From Scytonema sp. UIC 10036 (GTDB lineage: Bacteria; Cyanobacteriota; Cyanobacteriia; Cyanobacteriales; Nostocaceae), in assembly GCF_009725235.1 (NCBI RefSeq), contig NZ_WJFC01000065.1, forward strand, positions 1-61,851: 61,851 bases of DNA, written 5' to 3'. The notes beneath the pieces were generated by a model. That model was not told the origin of the DNA, did no database searches, and saw only the letters and a list, made by a program, of their open reading frames with translations. Of the stretch, positions 52,159 to 60,786 are shown in pieces. Within the stretch, counting starts at the first letter, position 1; every line of letters starts with the position of its first letter. The position numbers and the translations under genes are program-made.

Positions 52159-53301
52159 ATGTTTGAGGTTGTTGAACGCCTAGCGGCTGATTTTGCCACT
52201 CGTGCTGCTGCTTATGACCGAGATGCTTCTTTTCCTTTTGAAAACTTTGATGCCCTCCACCAAGCACAGCTATTGAGTTTAACTGTACCAGTGGAATTTG
52301 GCGGTCAAGCTGCTAGTTATTCCACAGTTTGTCGAGTCATTGAAACGATCGCAACTGGTGATGCTTCCACCGCTCTAGTGCTGACAATGCACTACTTACA
52401 ACATGCTAACGCTGCTCGGACTCGGCGCTGGCATCCTGCTGTTTACGAGAGACTTTGCCGCGAGTCTGTCAATGGTATTGCCTTACTGAATGCTGCTCGC
52501 GTGGAACCAGAATTAGGCACGCCCGCCAGAGGTGGGCTACCTGCAACTATCGCCAAACGGATACCTGATGGGTGGCTGGTGACTGGTCACAAACAATACA
52601 CCACGGGCAGTCCGATTTTAAGTTATTTTGTGGTGTGGGCGCGGACAGATGACGAAGAGCCGCTAGTAGGCAGTTTTCTTGTACCACGCGATCTCCCTGG
52701 TGTAAGGATTGTAGAAACTTGGGATCATTTAGGAATGAGGGCAACAGGTAGCCACGATCTCATCTTAGAAAATGTCTGCATTCCAACAGAGTATTCCTTG
52801 GATATCCGTCCTCTCAAAGGGTGGTCACCTGCCAATCCGCTGATGGTAGCTGGTGGCAGTTTGTTCCTGAGTGCATTGTACCAAGGAGTAGCGACGGCAG
52901 CGCGAAATTGGTTAGTTGGGTATTTGAATGAGCGCTCGCCCACCAACTTAGGTGCAAGTCTCGCCACTTTACCACGCTTCCAAACATCTGTAGGTGAAAT
53001 TGAAGCATTATTATATGCTAACAATCGACTCATTTACAGTTTAGCAACGGATATCGATAAAGGTGAACGCGATACCAATGTGAATTTACAAGCCCAAACG
53101 GTAAAATATTTAACGACAAGCAACGCCATTCGTGCCGTACAAATTGCACTCGAACTGATTGGTAATCCAGGGTTATCTAAAAATAATCCTCTAGAAAGAC
53201 ATTATCGAGATGTTCTTTGTAGCCGCATTCACACACCCCAAAATGATGTGATTTGTTTGTCCTTGGGTAAATCAGCATTGGCAATGAAAAATCTCGTCTG
53301 A
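52159..53301 (+). CDS. Acyl-CoA-dehydrogenase-fold flavoprotein, SfnB/DszC-like
   Basis: A 380-residue protein with the acyl-CoA dehydrogenase fold. LLSLTVPVEFGGQAASYSTVCRVIETIATGDASTALVLTMHYLQH is the N-terminal helical domain, YTTGSPILSYFVVWAR and WDHLGMRATGSHDLILENV are the middle barrel, and KYLTTSNAIRAVQIALELIGNPGLSKNNPLERHYRDVL the C-terminal helices. The usual catalytic glutamate of beta-oxidation enzymes is not evident, and it resembles flavin monooxygenases for organosulfur compounds. With the SfnB fragment at 16601 it is the second of its kind here. Confidence 0.82.
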   Translation: MFEVVERLAADFATRAAAYDRDASFPFENFDALHQAQLLSLTVPVEFGGQAASYSTVCRVIETIATGDASTALVLTMHYLQHANAARTRRWHPAVYERLCRESVNGIALLNAARVEPELGTPARGGLPATIAKRIPDGWLVTGHKQYTTGSPILSYFVVWARTDDEEPLVGSFLVPRDLPGVRIVETWDHLGMRATGSHDLILENVCIPTEYSLDIRPLKGWSPANPLMVAGGSLFLSALYQGVATAARNWLVGYLNERSPTNLGASLATLPRFQTSVGEIEALLYANNRLIYSLATDIDKGERDTNVNLQAQTVKYLTTSNAIRAVQIALELIGNPGLSKNNPLERHYRDVLCSRIHTPQNDVICLSLGKSALAMKNLV

Positions 53302-53653
53302 ATTTCCTAAAAATGGTGAAGGTATGTTTCAATGAATGTTTTCTCTGCTTTAATGAGAATATCTCATCCTTTACCGCCAGGTCATTTCTCCCTGTACACT
53401 CTGGGGGTGATCGTCGTATCGCATCTAAGTTTCTATCTTGGAGTATACTTAGAGCTTAATTGTTTATATAACTTTATATAACGTTTTTCTCGTTACCTCT
53501 CTGTAAAGTTATTTACTATGCCATGATCGGAGATGAGACTTAGTTCGGTTAACAGCTTTTGTTTTTAGTATTAACAGGCTTTTTGTTTTTGGTATTGGCA
53601 AACTTTTCTCCGAAACTTAAATCTCCACACATTTATGATTTGGGAGACAATGT
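53302..53653 (+). promoter_or_regulatory. Leader of the RNA-binding protein gene with a direct repeat
   Basis: At 53550-53595 TAACAGCTTTTGTTTTTAGT and TAACAGGCTTTTTGTTTTTGG are two units of a tandem repeat. Cyanobacterial rbp genes often have long leaders linked to cold control. No gene is seen in this 350-base gap. Confidence 0.45.
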
Positions 53654-53953
53654 ATGTCAGTTTATGTAGGCAATCTTTCTTATGAAGTTACAGAAGAACG
53701 TCTGAATGCTGTGTTTGCAGAATACGGTTCTGTCAAGCGAGTTCAGCTACCTACAGATCGTGAAACAGGTCGTTTACGCGGCTTTGGTTTTGTAGAAATG
53801 GGTACAGATGCTGAAGAAACAGCTGCTATTGATGCGCTTAATGGTGCAGAGTGGATGGGACGTGACTTAAAAGTGAACAAGGCTAAACCTAGAGAAGAAA
53901 GAGGCTCGTTTGATGGTAATCGAGGAAATAAGGGTTTTCGTAACCACTATTAA
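53654..53953 (+). CDS. rbp: RRM-domain RNA-binding protein
   Basis: A 99-residue protein with one RNA recognition motif. VYVGNLSY is RNP2 at residues 3-10 and RGFGFVEM is RNP1 near residue 43. A basic glycine tail (REERGSFDGNRGNKGFRNHY) follows. This is the cyanobacterial Rbp type, which is cold-inducible and binds mRNA, with a role in directing some mRNAs to thylakoid membranes. The short tail is Gly/Arg-poor compared with some RbpA forms. Confidence 0.92.
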   Translation: MSVYVGNLSYEVTEERLNAVFAEYGSVKRVQLPTDRETGRLRGFGFVEMGTDAEETAAIDALNGAEWMGRDLKVNKAKPREERGSFDGNRGNKGFRNHY

Positions 53954-54203
53954 GGAAAATAAATTTAGCTGTTTAAGCTAACTCATGAGTCCAGTAAATT
54001 CATTGGGTTGAGTAGCAAATAAGGTAGTCAGGCTTGAGCGTATAAGTACGACTTTCACCTCGTGTCTATGGTAAAAACCACTGCAAGCAATCTCTGGTGG
54101 AACGCATTGTTTTGGAGTGGAACGCACAACAAAGCAAAAGTGAGCGATCGCCAGGAGACGAAGACGAGTAGCTTTCTTTTGTTTGAAAAGAAATGGTGAG
54201 CTT

Positions 54204-54392
54204 ATGGCAACAGTAAATTATAAACTAACCGGGAAATATCTCCCACCGCAAATATTTATTTTGGGAATATGTTTTGTTCCTGGAGTGACTGAAATTAGCA
54301 GTGAGCAGGTCAATGAAATACGGCAATTTATTAAGAGCGATCGTTTGCTTCAGCATTATTTGGAGCAGAAAATTCTGAGCATCCGAGATTGA
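54204..54392 (+). CDS. Short conserved-looking protein, unknown function
   Basis: Sixty-two residues from ATG 54204: ATVNYKLTGKYLPPQIFILGICFVPGVTEISSEQVNEIRQFI, then KSDRLLQHYLEQKI. It looks like a small mixed alpha/beta protein, resembling phage-type or KTSC-like small proteins, but I cannot assign it. The longer frame from 54183 is possible. It overlaps the reverse-strand HTH remnant by 62 bases. Confidence 0.45.
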   Translation: MATVNYKLTGKYLPPQIFILGICFVPGVTEISSEQVNEIRQFIKSDRLLQHYLEQKILSIRD

Positions 54393-54486
54393 AGATTTGA
54401 CCCTTTTGTACAGCCACATACAAAGTACTCTGACTCACGCCTAAATGCCTTGCTGCCTCTGCCAGTGAAACAGCTTGCTTCTGCAT
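54331..54486 (-). pseudogene. Excisionase/HTH_17-like fragment
   Basis: The frame MQKQAVSLAEAARHLGVSQS then TLYVAVQKGQIFNLG has the look of an excisionase or HTH_17 DNA-binding motif. It stops at 51 residues, with the second half overlapping the gene on the other strand. It is probably a fragment. Confidence 0.4.
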
Positions 54487-54536
54487 ATACTGGTACCTTG
54501 AATAGGTTTATACTTCATTAACAGCATTCGGATAGA

Positions 54537-54575
54537 AAACAGACCTCTATGAATCTAGAGAGGTCTGTTTTTCTT
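54537..54575. terminator. Hairpin terminator
   Basis: AAACAGACCTCT and AGAGGTCTGTTT form a perfect 12-bp stem with a 10-base loop, and TTCTT follows. It lies between the end of the short forward gene and the end of the reverse-strand met operon. Confidence 0.7.
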
Positions 54576-54786
54576 AGGTACTATGTTATTGACTAGATTC
54601 ATCATAAGTGAACGCGGTGAATAAGTGACGGCATTTTTATTTTTTTAGCAAAACCTACACAGTATTGCTTTGGGAACTCGAAAAGGACTTTCAATTCCAT
54701 AGATAACTAGCTCCTATCTTGCACCAGCATCAAAACGATCTAGTTATTGACTTTCCGCAAGATGCTAATAGCTGATGACTCAACAT
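54576..54786. other. Intergenic with repeat shared with the ssuA leader
   Basis: TTTTTAGCAAAACCTACACA followed by GTATTGCTTTGG matches TTTTCAGCAAAACCTCTGCA then GTATTGCATTTG near 41452-41482. No gene is seen. Confidence 0.55.
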
Positions 54787-55656
54787 TTACCAAACGGGAA
54801 TCAGTCTTCCTTTATATTCTTTATTGATAAAATCTTTAACACTGGGATGAACAAGCAATTTGTTTAACTTTTGAATCTTTGCTTCGTTTTCTCGACCCTG
54901 TAATGTGACTAATGCCAAAGCATATTTCTTATCCTTAGCTGTTTCTTGTCCCATAGAATGAGGTTCTATTCCTGCAAGAGCAACAGTTTGAGCCGAGGAA
55001 ACAATGAAGTCTACATCATTAATGGCTCGAACAACTTGTACCCCTTCTACCTCTTTAATTTTCAAGCTTTTGGGATTGGCGGCAATATCCCGTTGAGTCA
55101 CAAATTCTTTAGCATTTTCTTTAAGTTTAATTAGACCATTAGCTGCTAATAACCTGAGTCCTCGGTCATTATTAATGACATCATTGGCAATTGTGACAGT
55201 TGCATTTTGGGGAATTTCGTTCACTGATTTGAATTTTTTAGAGAAAAGACCAAGTGTATTTAAATAAATTGTGTTCAATGCTACCAAATTGATTTTTAGT
55301 TCTTTAATAGCATTATTCATAAAAGGTTTATGTTGAAAGAAATTGGCATCAATGAATTTGTCTCTTAATGCTGTATTTGGCTGTATCCAGTCATTAAATT
55401 TTACAACCTCAATTTTTAATTTTTCTTGTTGAAGAAGATTCTTATTAACAAACTTTAAAATATCTTCAGAAACTATTCCGGTAACTCCAACTTTAATGAT
55501 ATCTTCTCCTTCAGTTGTGGAGGTTGTTCCTAAAAGTCGGCTGCAACCAGCAAACACGAGCGATGCAGTGAATACAGTTCCTGCTGTGAGAACAAAACGG
55601 CGACCAGTTGTTGTTAAAGGGGCTAAATTATGGTATTCGTTCATAAGTGGTTTCAT
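54787..55656 (-). CDS. metQ: MetQ-family ABC substrate-binding lipoprotein, copy 2
   Basis: A 289-residue lipoprotein: FTASLVFAGC is the lipobox. DIIKVGVTGIVSEDILKFVNKNL, VEVVKFNDWIQPNTALRDKFIDANFFQHKPFM and HPSVKDFINKEYKGRLIPVW are NlpA/MetQ features. It is the last gene in the reverse-strand operon. It is diverged from the first MetQ, which may bind a different methionine derivative such as a sulfoxide or the D-form (inference). Confidence 0.88.
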   Translation of the reverse strand: MKPLMNEYHNLAPLTTTGRRFVLTAGTVFTASLVFAGCSRLLGTTSTTEGEDIIKVGVTGIVSEDILKFVNKNLLQQEKLKIEVVKFNDWIQPNTALRDKFIDANFFQHKPFMNNAIKELKINLVALNTIYLNTLGLFSKKFKSVNEIPQNATVTIANDVINNDRGLRLLAANGLIKLKENAKEFVTQRDIAANPKSLKIKEVEGVQVVRAINDVDFIVSSAQTVALAGIEPHSMGQETAKDKKYALALVTLQGRENEAKIQKLNKLLVHPSVKDFINKEYKGRLIPVW

Positions 55657-55693
55657 GAGTTTGTATGGTTCCTAAGCTGCTATGACAAGCTGA

Positions 55694-56350
55694 TTATTTT
55701 TTTCTCAATTGTCGTGCTAGCAAATCACCTAAAAACTGGATGAGTTGCACAAGAAAAATCAGCACTACAATTGTGGCGAACATGACTCCGACATCAAACC
55801 GTTGATAGCCATATTGAATGGCTAAATTACCCAAGCCACCACCACCCACTGCGCCAGCCATTGCTGAAGAATTGAGAAGACTGACAATTAAAATTGTCAT
55901 GCCTAAAACAAGAGAGGGTAAAGCTTCTGGAATGAGAACTTTAAGGACAATTTGCCAATAGTTACAGCCCATTGCTTCTGCTGCTTCCACTAATCCTTTA
56001 TCAACTTCAAGAATGCTAGTCTCAGCGATGCGGGCAAAGAAGGGAATAGCAGCAAGAGTGAGGGGAACGAGTGCAGCAGTACTACCGATAGAAGTGCCAA
56101 CTATTAATCGCGTTAGGGGTGTGAGGACTACAAGTAAAATAATAAAGGGGAAAGAGCGTCCAGTATTGACGATCGCACTGAGGATCTGATTCAGTTTGGG
56201 AGAGTTGAGAAAGTTTCCAGGACTTGTCATAACTAGTAACAAACCCAGAGGCAAACCCAACAAGACAGCCACAACAGCTGAGATTCCCACCATATAAAAA
56301 GTTTCCAGTGTAGCTTGCCACAAACTGTTCAGCAGTTCCGATCCTTGCAT
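55694..56350 (-). CDS. metI: Methionine ABC transporter permease
   Basis: A 218-residue permease with five spans. SLWQATLETFYMVGISAVVAVLLGLPLGLLL opens the MetI family, and EAAEAMGCNYWQIVLKVLIPEALPSLVLG is the EAA loop that contacts MetN. It starts on the last base of the MetN stop codon. Confidence 0.92.
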   Translation of the reverse strand: MQGSELLNSLWQATLETFYMVGISAVVAVLLGLPLGLLLVMTSPGNFLNSPKLNQILSAIVNTGRSFPFIILLVVLTPLTRLIVGTSIGSTAALVPLTLAAIPFFARIAETSILEVDKGLVEAAEAMGCNYWQIVLKVLIPEALPSLVLGMTILIVSLLNSSAMAGAVGGGGLGNLAIQYGYQRFDVGVMFATIVVLIFLVQLIQFLGDLLARQLRKK

Positions 56351-57333
56351 TAATGTACCTCAACTGTATATTCTGAGTCGTGTAAGTATTCCAGTGCTTG
56401 CGTTACCTTGACTCCAGCAAGTTCGACTTGAAACTGACCGACAGGGCGATCGCCTAGAGTTTCGACGCTACCATTCAGGATATTGACATCAACATCAAAG
56501 CGACGTGCCAAGGTAGCAAATATAGGATATCTAGCAACTTCGCCAGCAAATGCCAAAGTTGCTAGAATTGTCCCCGGACGAGGTGCATAGTTTTTGCAAC
56601 GCGGAAAAAACTCCTTGGCTAACTTTGAATCAGGTCGAGATGCCAAATCGCTGACGCGTCCTTGTTCAACGATCTTACCAGCATGGAGTATCGCCACACT
56701 ATCACAAATTTGCTTAACGACACCCATTTCATGAGTAATCAGTAATATCGTCAATCCCATGCGCTTGTTAAGGTCGCGCAATAGTTCTAGAATTGAGCGA
56801 GTGGTTTGGGGATCGAGGGCTGAGGTGGCTTCATCAGAGAGTAATACCTTTGGTTCCCCCGCCAGCGATCGCGCAATACCAACCCGTTGTTTTTGTCCTC
56901 CAGAAAGTTGTGCTGGATAAGCATTTGCTTTACCTTCCAAACCCACTAGCCCCAGTAATTCTTCTACTTTTGCTTTACGCTTCAATTTGCTATAACCCAT
57001 CACTTCTAGGGGAAAAGCGATGTTTTCTGCTACAGTTCTTGAACTGAGTAAATTAAAGTGTTGAAAAATCATGCCTATGCGTTGGCGTGCTTGACGCAAA
57101 GCAGCACCAGAAAGCATTGTCATTTCTTGACCATTGACTTTTACAAAACCCGATGTTGGCTTTTCTAACTGGTTGACACAGCGAATTAGAGTACTTTTAC
57201 CTGCTCCACTTTGTCCTAAAACACCAAATATTTCACCTGCTTTAACTTGCAAATTCACACCATCTAATGCCACTACTTTTTGTTCGCCTTGATGATAGAT
57301 TTTGTGTATATCAATCAACTCAATCATATACAA
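56350..57333 (-). CDS. metN: Methionine ABC transporter ATP-binding protein
   Basis: A 327-residue ATPase. GQSGAGKSTLIR is Walker A, LSGGQKQRVGIARSLA the ABC signature, VLLSDEATSALDP Walker B, and LLITHEMGVV the H loop. The C-terminal ACT/NIL domain (ILATLAFAGEVARYPIFATLARRFDVDVNILNGSVETLGDRPVGQFQVEL) is the methionine-sensing regulator of MetN. Confidence 0.93.
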   Translation of the reverse strand: MYMIELIDIHKIYHQGEQKVVALDGVNLQVKAGEIFGVLGQSGAGKSTLIRCVNQLEKPTSGFVKVNGQEMTMLSGAALRQARQRIGMIFQHFNLLSSRTVAENIAFPLEVMGYSKLKRKAKVEELLGLVGLEGKANAYPAQLSGGQKQRVGIARSLAGEPKVLLSDEATSALDPQTTRSILELLRDLNKRMGLTILLITHEMGVVKQICDSVAILHAGKIVEQGRVSDLASRPDSKLAKEFFPRCKNYAPRPGTILATLAFAGEVARYPIFATLARRFDVDVNILNGSVETLGDRPVGQFQVELAGVKVTQALEYLHDSEYTVEVH

Positions 57334-57371
57334 ACATCCTTGTGTATTCTGAGAATCTCTGTTTTTTTCAA

Positions 57372-58274
57372 TTAAGGAATTGGAAGCACAGCGCCTTGAT
57401 ACTTGTCTTTAATAAACTGCTTCACTTTGTCATCCCGTAGCAATTTATGAAGTTTTTGAATTCTAGGGTCTTTTTCTTTTCCAGCTAATGTGGTTAGAGT
57501 CACTGCATAAAGTGGATTTTGAGCAGACTCAATTGCCAATGCGTCTTTATCTGTCTTCATACCCGATTGCACAACCCAATTACCTGTAATTCCAGATAAA
57601 TCTACATCAGGTAGAGTCGGGATTGCTTGGGAACCGGGTATTTCTTTGATTTGCAGATTTTTTGGATTCTCAATGATATCTTTGGGACTCGCTGGTTGAA
57701 CATTTGGTTTGAGCTTGATTAACTTTGCTTCTTCTAACACCTTGAGGGCGCGATGAGCATTGCTAACATCATCAGGAATTGCAACTAAAGCATTCTGGGG
57801 AATTTCTGCGAGAGATTTATGTTTTTTAGAAAATATTCCCACAGGATTCAAATGTATTTGGGGAGTAAAGGCGTACATATTTATGTTTTTCCGCTTGCCA
57901 AAATCTTCCATAAAGGGGATATGTTGGAAGTAATTAGCATCGATTTGCCCATCTTTCAAAGCAGTGTTGTTTTGTACTGAATCGTTAAATGTCACGATTT
58001 CAATGTCTAATTCTGCTTGCGGTGCCAAATTTTTTTTCACAAATTCCAAAATCTCCCCTGCAGGTACGGGTGTCACTCCTACTTTGATTTTCGCTTTAGT
58101 CCCAGTGACAACTGCATTTGCAGCTGTTTTAGCAGTGGGATTGGATGCTGTGTTAGTTGTGCCGTTATTTTGAAGTACACTACAGCTAGTAAAGACTGTA
58201 GCAGTGAAGGAAGTGGCTGCTATGAGAAAGAAGCGGCGGTTAATTTTGAAATTCATGCGATCGCCTATCATCAA
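57372..58274 (-). CDS. metQ: MetQ-family ABC substrate-binding lipoprotein, copy 1
   Basis: A 300-residue lipoprotein. SFTATVFTSC is the lipobox, GVTPVPAGEILEFVKKNLAP, VTFNDSVQNNTALKDGQIDANYFQHIPFM and DDKVKQFIKDKYQGAVLPIP are MetQ blocks. The start could be the internal ATG (MNFKINRRFF) rather than MMIGDRM. It is first in the operon metQ-metN-metI-metQ. Confidence 0.9.
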   Translation of the reverse strand: MMIGDRMNFKINRRFFLIAATSFTATVFTSCSVLQNNGTTNTASNPTAKTAANAVVTGTKAKIKVGVTPVPAGEILEFVKKNLAPQAELDIEIVTFNDSVQNNTALKDGQIDANYFQHIPFMEDFGKRKNINMYAFTPQIHLNPVGIFSKKHKSLAEIPQNALVAIPDDVSNAHRALKVLEEAKLIKLKPNVQPASPKDIIENPKNLQIKEIPGSQAIPTLPDVDLSGITGNWVVQSGMKTDKDALAIESAQNPLYAVTLTTLAGKEKDPRIQKLHKLLRDDKVKQFIKDKYQGAVLPIP

Positions 58275-58428
58275 TATTTTCAGGATTTAAAACTTATTTT
58301 TTATCTTGAGCATAGATATGGAAATTATCACTTTCGTGAGGTACAAGAAAAAAGAACTAACCGCTGATGAACGCTGATGGATGCTGATAAATTTGTACCT
58401 CAATAGACTGGGAAGTGCTAGATTAAAG

Positions 58429-58647
58429 CTATTGTGAATGCATCTTCTTAGAGTTTGAATTAAATTTTTTCTTATGAATGTTTTGTGGTGTCTGAATAAC
58501 CTGCTTGGAAGGATTTTTGTGCAGGAACGCAATTCCTATACCTAAACAGAAGCTAATAAAAAATAGGACAGTAAAAGCTTGAATTTCAGGTTGAGTGAAT
58601 AAATACCACAAGCTGCTTATCTCTGAATGAGTCATTAAAAAATGCAT
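58429..58647 (-). CDS. Small single-span membrane protein
   Basis: Seventy-two residues: one hydrophobic segment (AFTVLFFISFCLGIGIAFL) followed by a basic tail (KNPSKQVIQTPQNIHKKKFNSNSKK). No known family. It lies between the met operon and the LLM gene on the same strand. Confidence 0.4.
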   Translation of the reverse strand: MHFLMTHSEISSLWYLFTQPEIQAFTVLFFISFCLGIGIAFLHKNPSKQVIQTPQNIHKKKFNSNSKKMHSQ

Positions 58648-58741
58648 AAATTAGATATTTCGTGACATACTAATTTTCAAAAAGCCCCCCTGAAATAGGG
58701 GGGAAATAACAGAGAGAAAACTTTTGACAAAGGATTGCAGG

Positions 58742-59791
58742 TTAAGCTACAAGTGCCAAAGAACGCACTCGCGGCATGACTTCTTCAGAAAACCGTTTCA
58801 TTTCTGGGGCAAAAGGTTGGAATTGCAGCATGAAAGTATCAATACCCACGCCGACAAAATCTGCAATTCTTGCTGCTACAGTATCATAGCTTCCAACTAG
58901 CCCTGCTGCTGTACCACCATTGCTTCCTACACTTACATACTTCGCCATATTTTTAAACATAACTACCTCTGGCTCGACACCTTTCAACAACTCGGTTCTG
59001 TCGTCTTTTTTTGTGAGTTCAAGAAGATATTCATATTCTGCTTGAGCTTCGGTGTCAGTAGGTCGGGCAATAACAAAAGCTGACATAGCAAACTGTAGGG
59101 GTTGAGATTTTTGCCGAGCTCGCTTTCTCACATCAGCAATGGTTTCCCGCACCACTTCTAACGGACGACCATTTAGAAAAAACACATCTGCTGCTTGCAT
59201 TGCTAGATTTTTTGCAGCGTCTGACTCTCCCCCCAGGTATACACGGGGATGAGGGTGTGCTACCGGACGCGGGCGCAAACATAAATCAGTAATATAAAAA
59301 CTATCGCCTTGGAAATTCACTCGTTCCCCGCTCCACAGCGCTTTCACGACCTGAAGCCACTCCTTGGAATAACGGTAACGCTCATCGTGGGGAAGGAAAT
59401 TTATACCAGACTTTTGCAGCTCTGGCATAAACCAGGCACTGACTAAATTGATTGCAAATCGTCCGTTGCTAATCGCATCAATATTTAATGCCATCTTTGC
59501 TAGAACGACCGGATGAAATAGCAAAGGCTTAACTGCAGCGATGATTTCAATGGATTGAGTTGCTTCCGCTAAGGCGGCTGCGGTTGTCCAAGTTTCTAGC
59601 TGATCTAATTCTTGATTTCTAGGATTAATAATGTGTTCGGCGATGAGAGTGGTAGTAAACCCATATGCTTCTGCCAGTTGGATGAGCTGCTTTGCCCTTT
59701 TGTAGCTGGCTTCACAAGGTTCTTGGGGGTGGTTCATCGCGCCACAATTACCGTAAACGGGAATCCAAATCCCGTAGCGTGGCTGAGACAT
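58742..59791 (-). CDS. sfnG: LLM-class flavin monooxygenase, SfnG-like
   Basis: A 349-residue FMNH2-dependent monooxygenase. GIWIPVYGNCGAMNHP opens the SfnG group, IAEHIINPRNQELDQLETWTTAAALAEAT and ISNGRFAINLVSAWFMPELQKSGI hold the flavin-site residues, and HDERYRYSKEWLQVVKALW and GGESDAAKNLA follow. SfnG converts dimethyl sulfone to methanesulfinate; alkanesulfonate or other sulfones are also possible. Unlike the copy at 15867 it is complete. It could use flavin from a reductase encoded elsewhere and is the only intact LLM enzyme here. Confidence 0.82.
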   Translation of the reverse strand: MSQPRYGIWIPVYGNCGAMNHPQEPCEASYKRAKQLIQLAEAYGFTTTLIAEHIINPRNQELDQLETWTTAAALAEATQSIEIIAAVKPLLFHPVVLAKMALNIDAISNGRFAINLVSAWFMPELQKSGINFLPHDERYRYSKEWLQVVKALWSGERVNFQGDSFYITDLCLRPRPVAHPHPRVYLGGESDAAKNLAMQAADVFFLNGRPLEVVRETIADVRKRARQKSQPLQFAMSAFVIARPTDTEAQAEYEYLLELTKKDDRTELLKGVEPEVVMFKNMAKYVSVGSNGGTAAGLVGSYDTVAARIADFVGVGIDTFMLQFQPFAPEMKRFSEEVMPRVRSLALVA

Positions 59792-60206
59792 AGATCTACA
59801 ACCCTCTTTGACTAGGGGGTAATATCTTCTGGCGTTTGAGGTCGATAGAACTTTTAACGCACGACTTATTGGTGTTTAAAAACTACGATAAATTGGTAGC
59901 TTTGGTGTAGTATTGTCCTATAATATTTTCACAAATAGCTGAGAAAAGCAATGGGGGAGGATAAATAAAATTTAAAGTTATCAGTTTTTCTCTTAAAAAT
60001 GTGTTGGATTTGACAAAATTTTGTAGCTTTGTTTATGCGTGAGTTTACACACATTTGTAGGGGCGCAAGGCTGCCGCGCCCTTACCAATGGTGTGGTTCA
60101 TTTAGGTGGAAACTGCTGTTAGTTGTGCGATCGGCTTTGTTTTGCTTACTTATCTGTCTGATTTCAAGCAAGTTCATTTTCTATATCTATCTAAGGTGAA
60201 ATACGA
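59792..60206. other. Divergent intergenic region, weak operator-like site
   Basis: At 59884-59909 TACGATAA and TTGGTGTA flank ten bases, a degraded version of the shared palindrome, 93 bases before the SfnG-like start. GGGGCGCAAGGCTGCCGCGC near 60061 is a common GC-rich repeat fragment. No gene is seen. Confidence 0.4.
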
Positions 60207-60700
60207 ATGAAAACTATCTTTGCCAAGACGTTCTCGATCGCCACAATCGCTGCTTCTATGTCAATGGCTTCCTTGGCGATCGCAGTACCTACCATGGCAG
60301 CATCATTCACACCATTTTCATTTAAAACTAATGTCACGGCTACTCCGATTAACGACCTACAGGTAATTTATTAAATGACCCCACAAGAGATATCCGGTTA
60401 AACTCAGTGGAGTTTAATGGAAACACAATTAACAATTTTGAGCTTGTCCGGCAAGCAAAGATTCTTCAAAACGATACCTACAGACTCGAAGATGGAAGTG
60501 TACTCGGCGTACTCCATTCAGGGCGAGGTCCCAATACCCCTAGCGACAACTTGCTTGGAGAAGGACCCTCAAAACCCAATCCAACTGCTCAAGATATTGT
60601 TGATAGTTTGGGTAACTTAAATCTGAATAGCATTTTAGTAACCCGTGAAAATGCAAACAAAGCAAGTATTGAAGTCTCCTGTAAACTACTTACACTGATT
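60207..60700 (+). pseudogene. Exosortase-type surface protein (XDP2-like), frameshifted and cut by an intron
   Basis: The first frame (60207-60375) starts with a signal peptide (MKTIFAKTFSIATIAASMSM, ending near TMAASF). Near 60361 one base seems lost, and the next frame continues GNLLNDPTRDIRLNSVEFNGNTINNFELV, then IVDSLGNLNLNSILVTRENANKASIEVS. This fits a family of exosortase-dependent cyanobacterial surface proteins as I recall it (medium confidence). The homology ends at about 60700, where the antisense group II intron begins. The C-terminal sorting signal is beyond it. Confidence 0.65.
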
Positions 60701-60742
60701 GTTAGAGTCGATGGGGGCTATTATACCCCGCACCTCTCTGTT

Positions 60743-60779
60743 AAATCTGGACGTGCAACTTTCATCGCATCCAGCTTCC
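60743..60779 (-). ncRNA. Group II intron domain V
   Basis: On the reverse strand AGCTGGATGCGATGAAAGTT, then GCACGTCCAGATT folds into a stem with a GAAA tetraloop, a shape close to the standard 34-nt domain V that binds catalytic metals. Confidence 0.75.
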
Positions 60780-60786
60780 GACGTTC

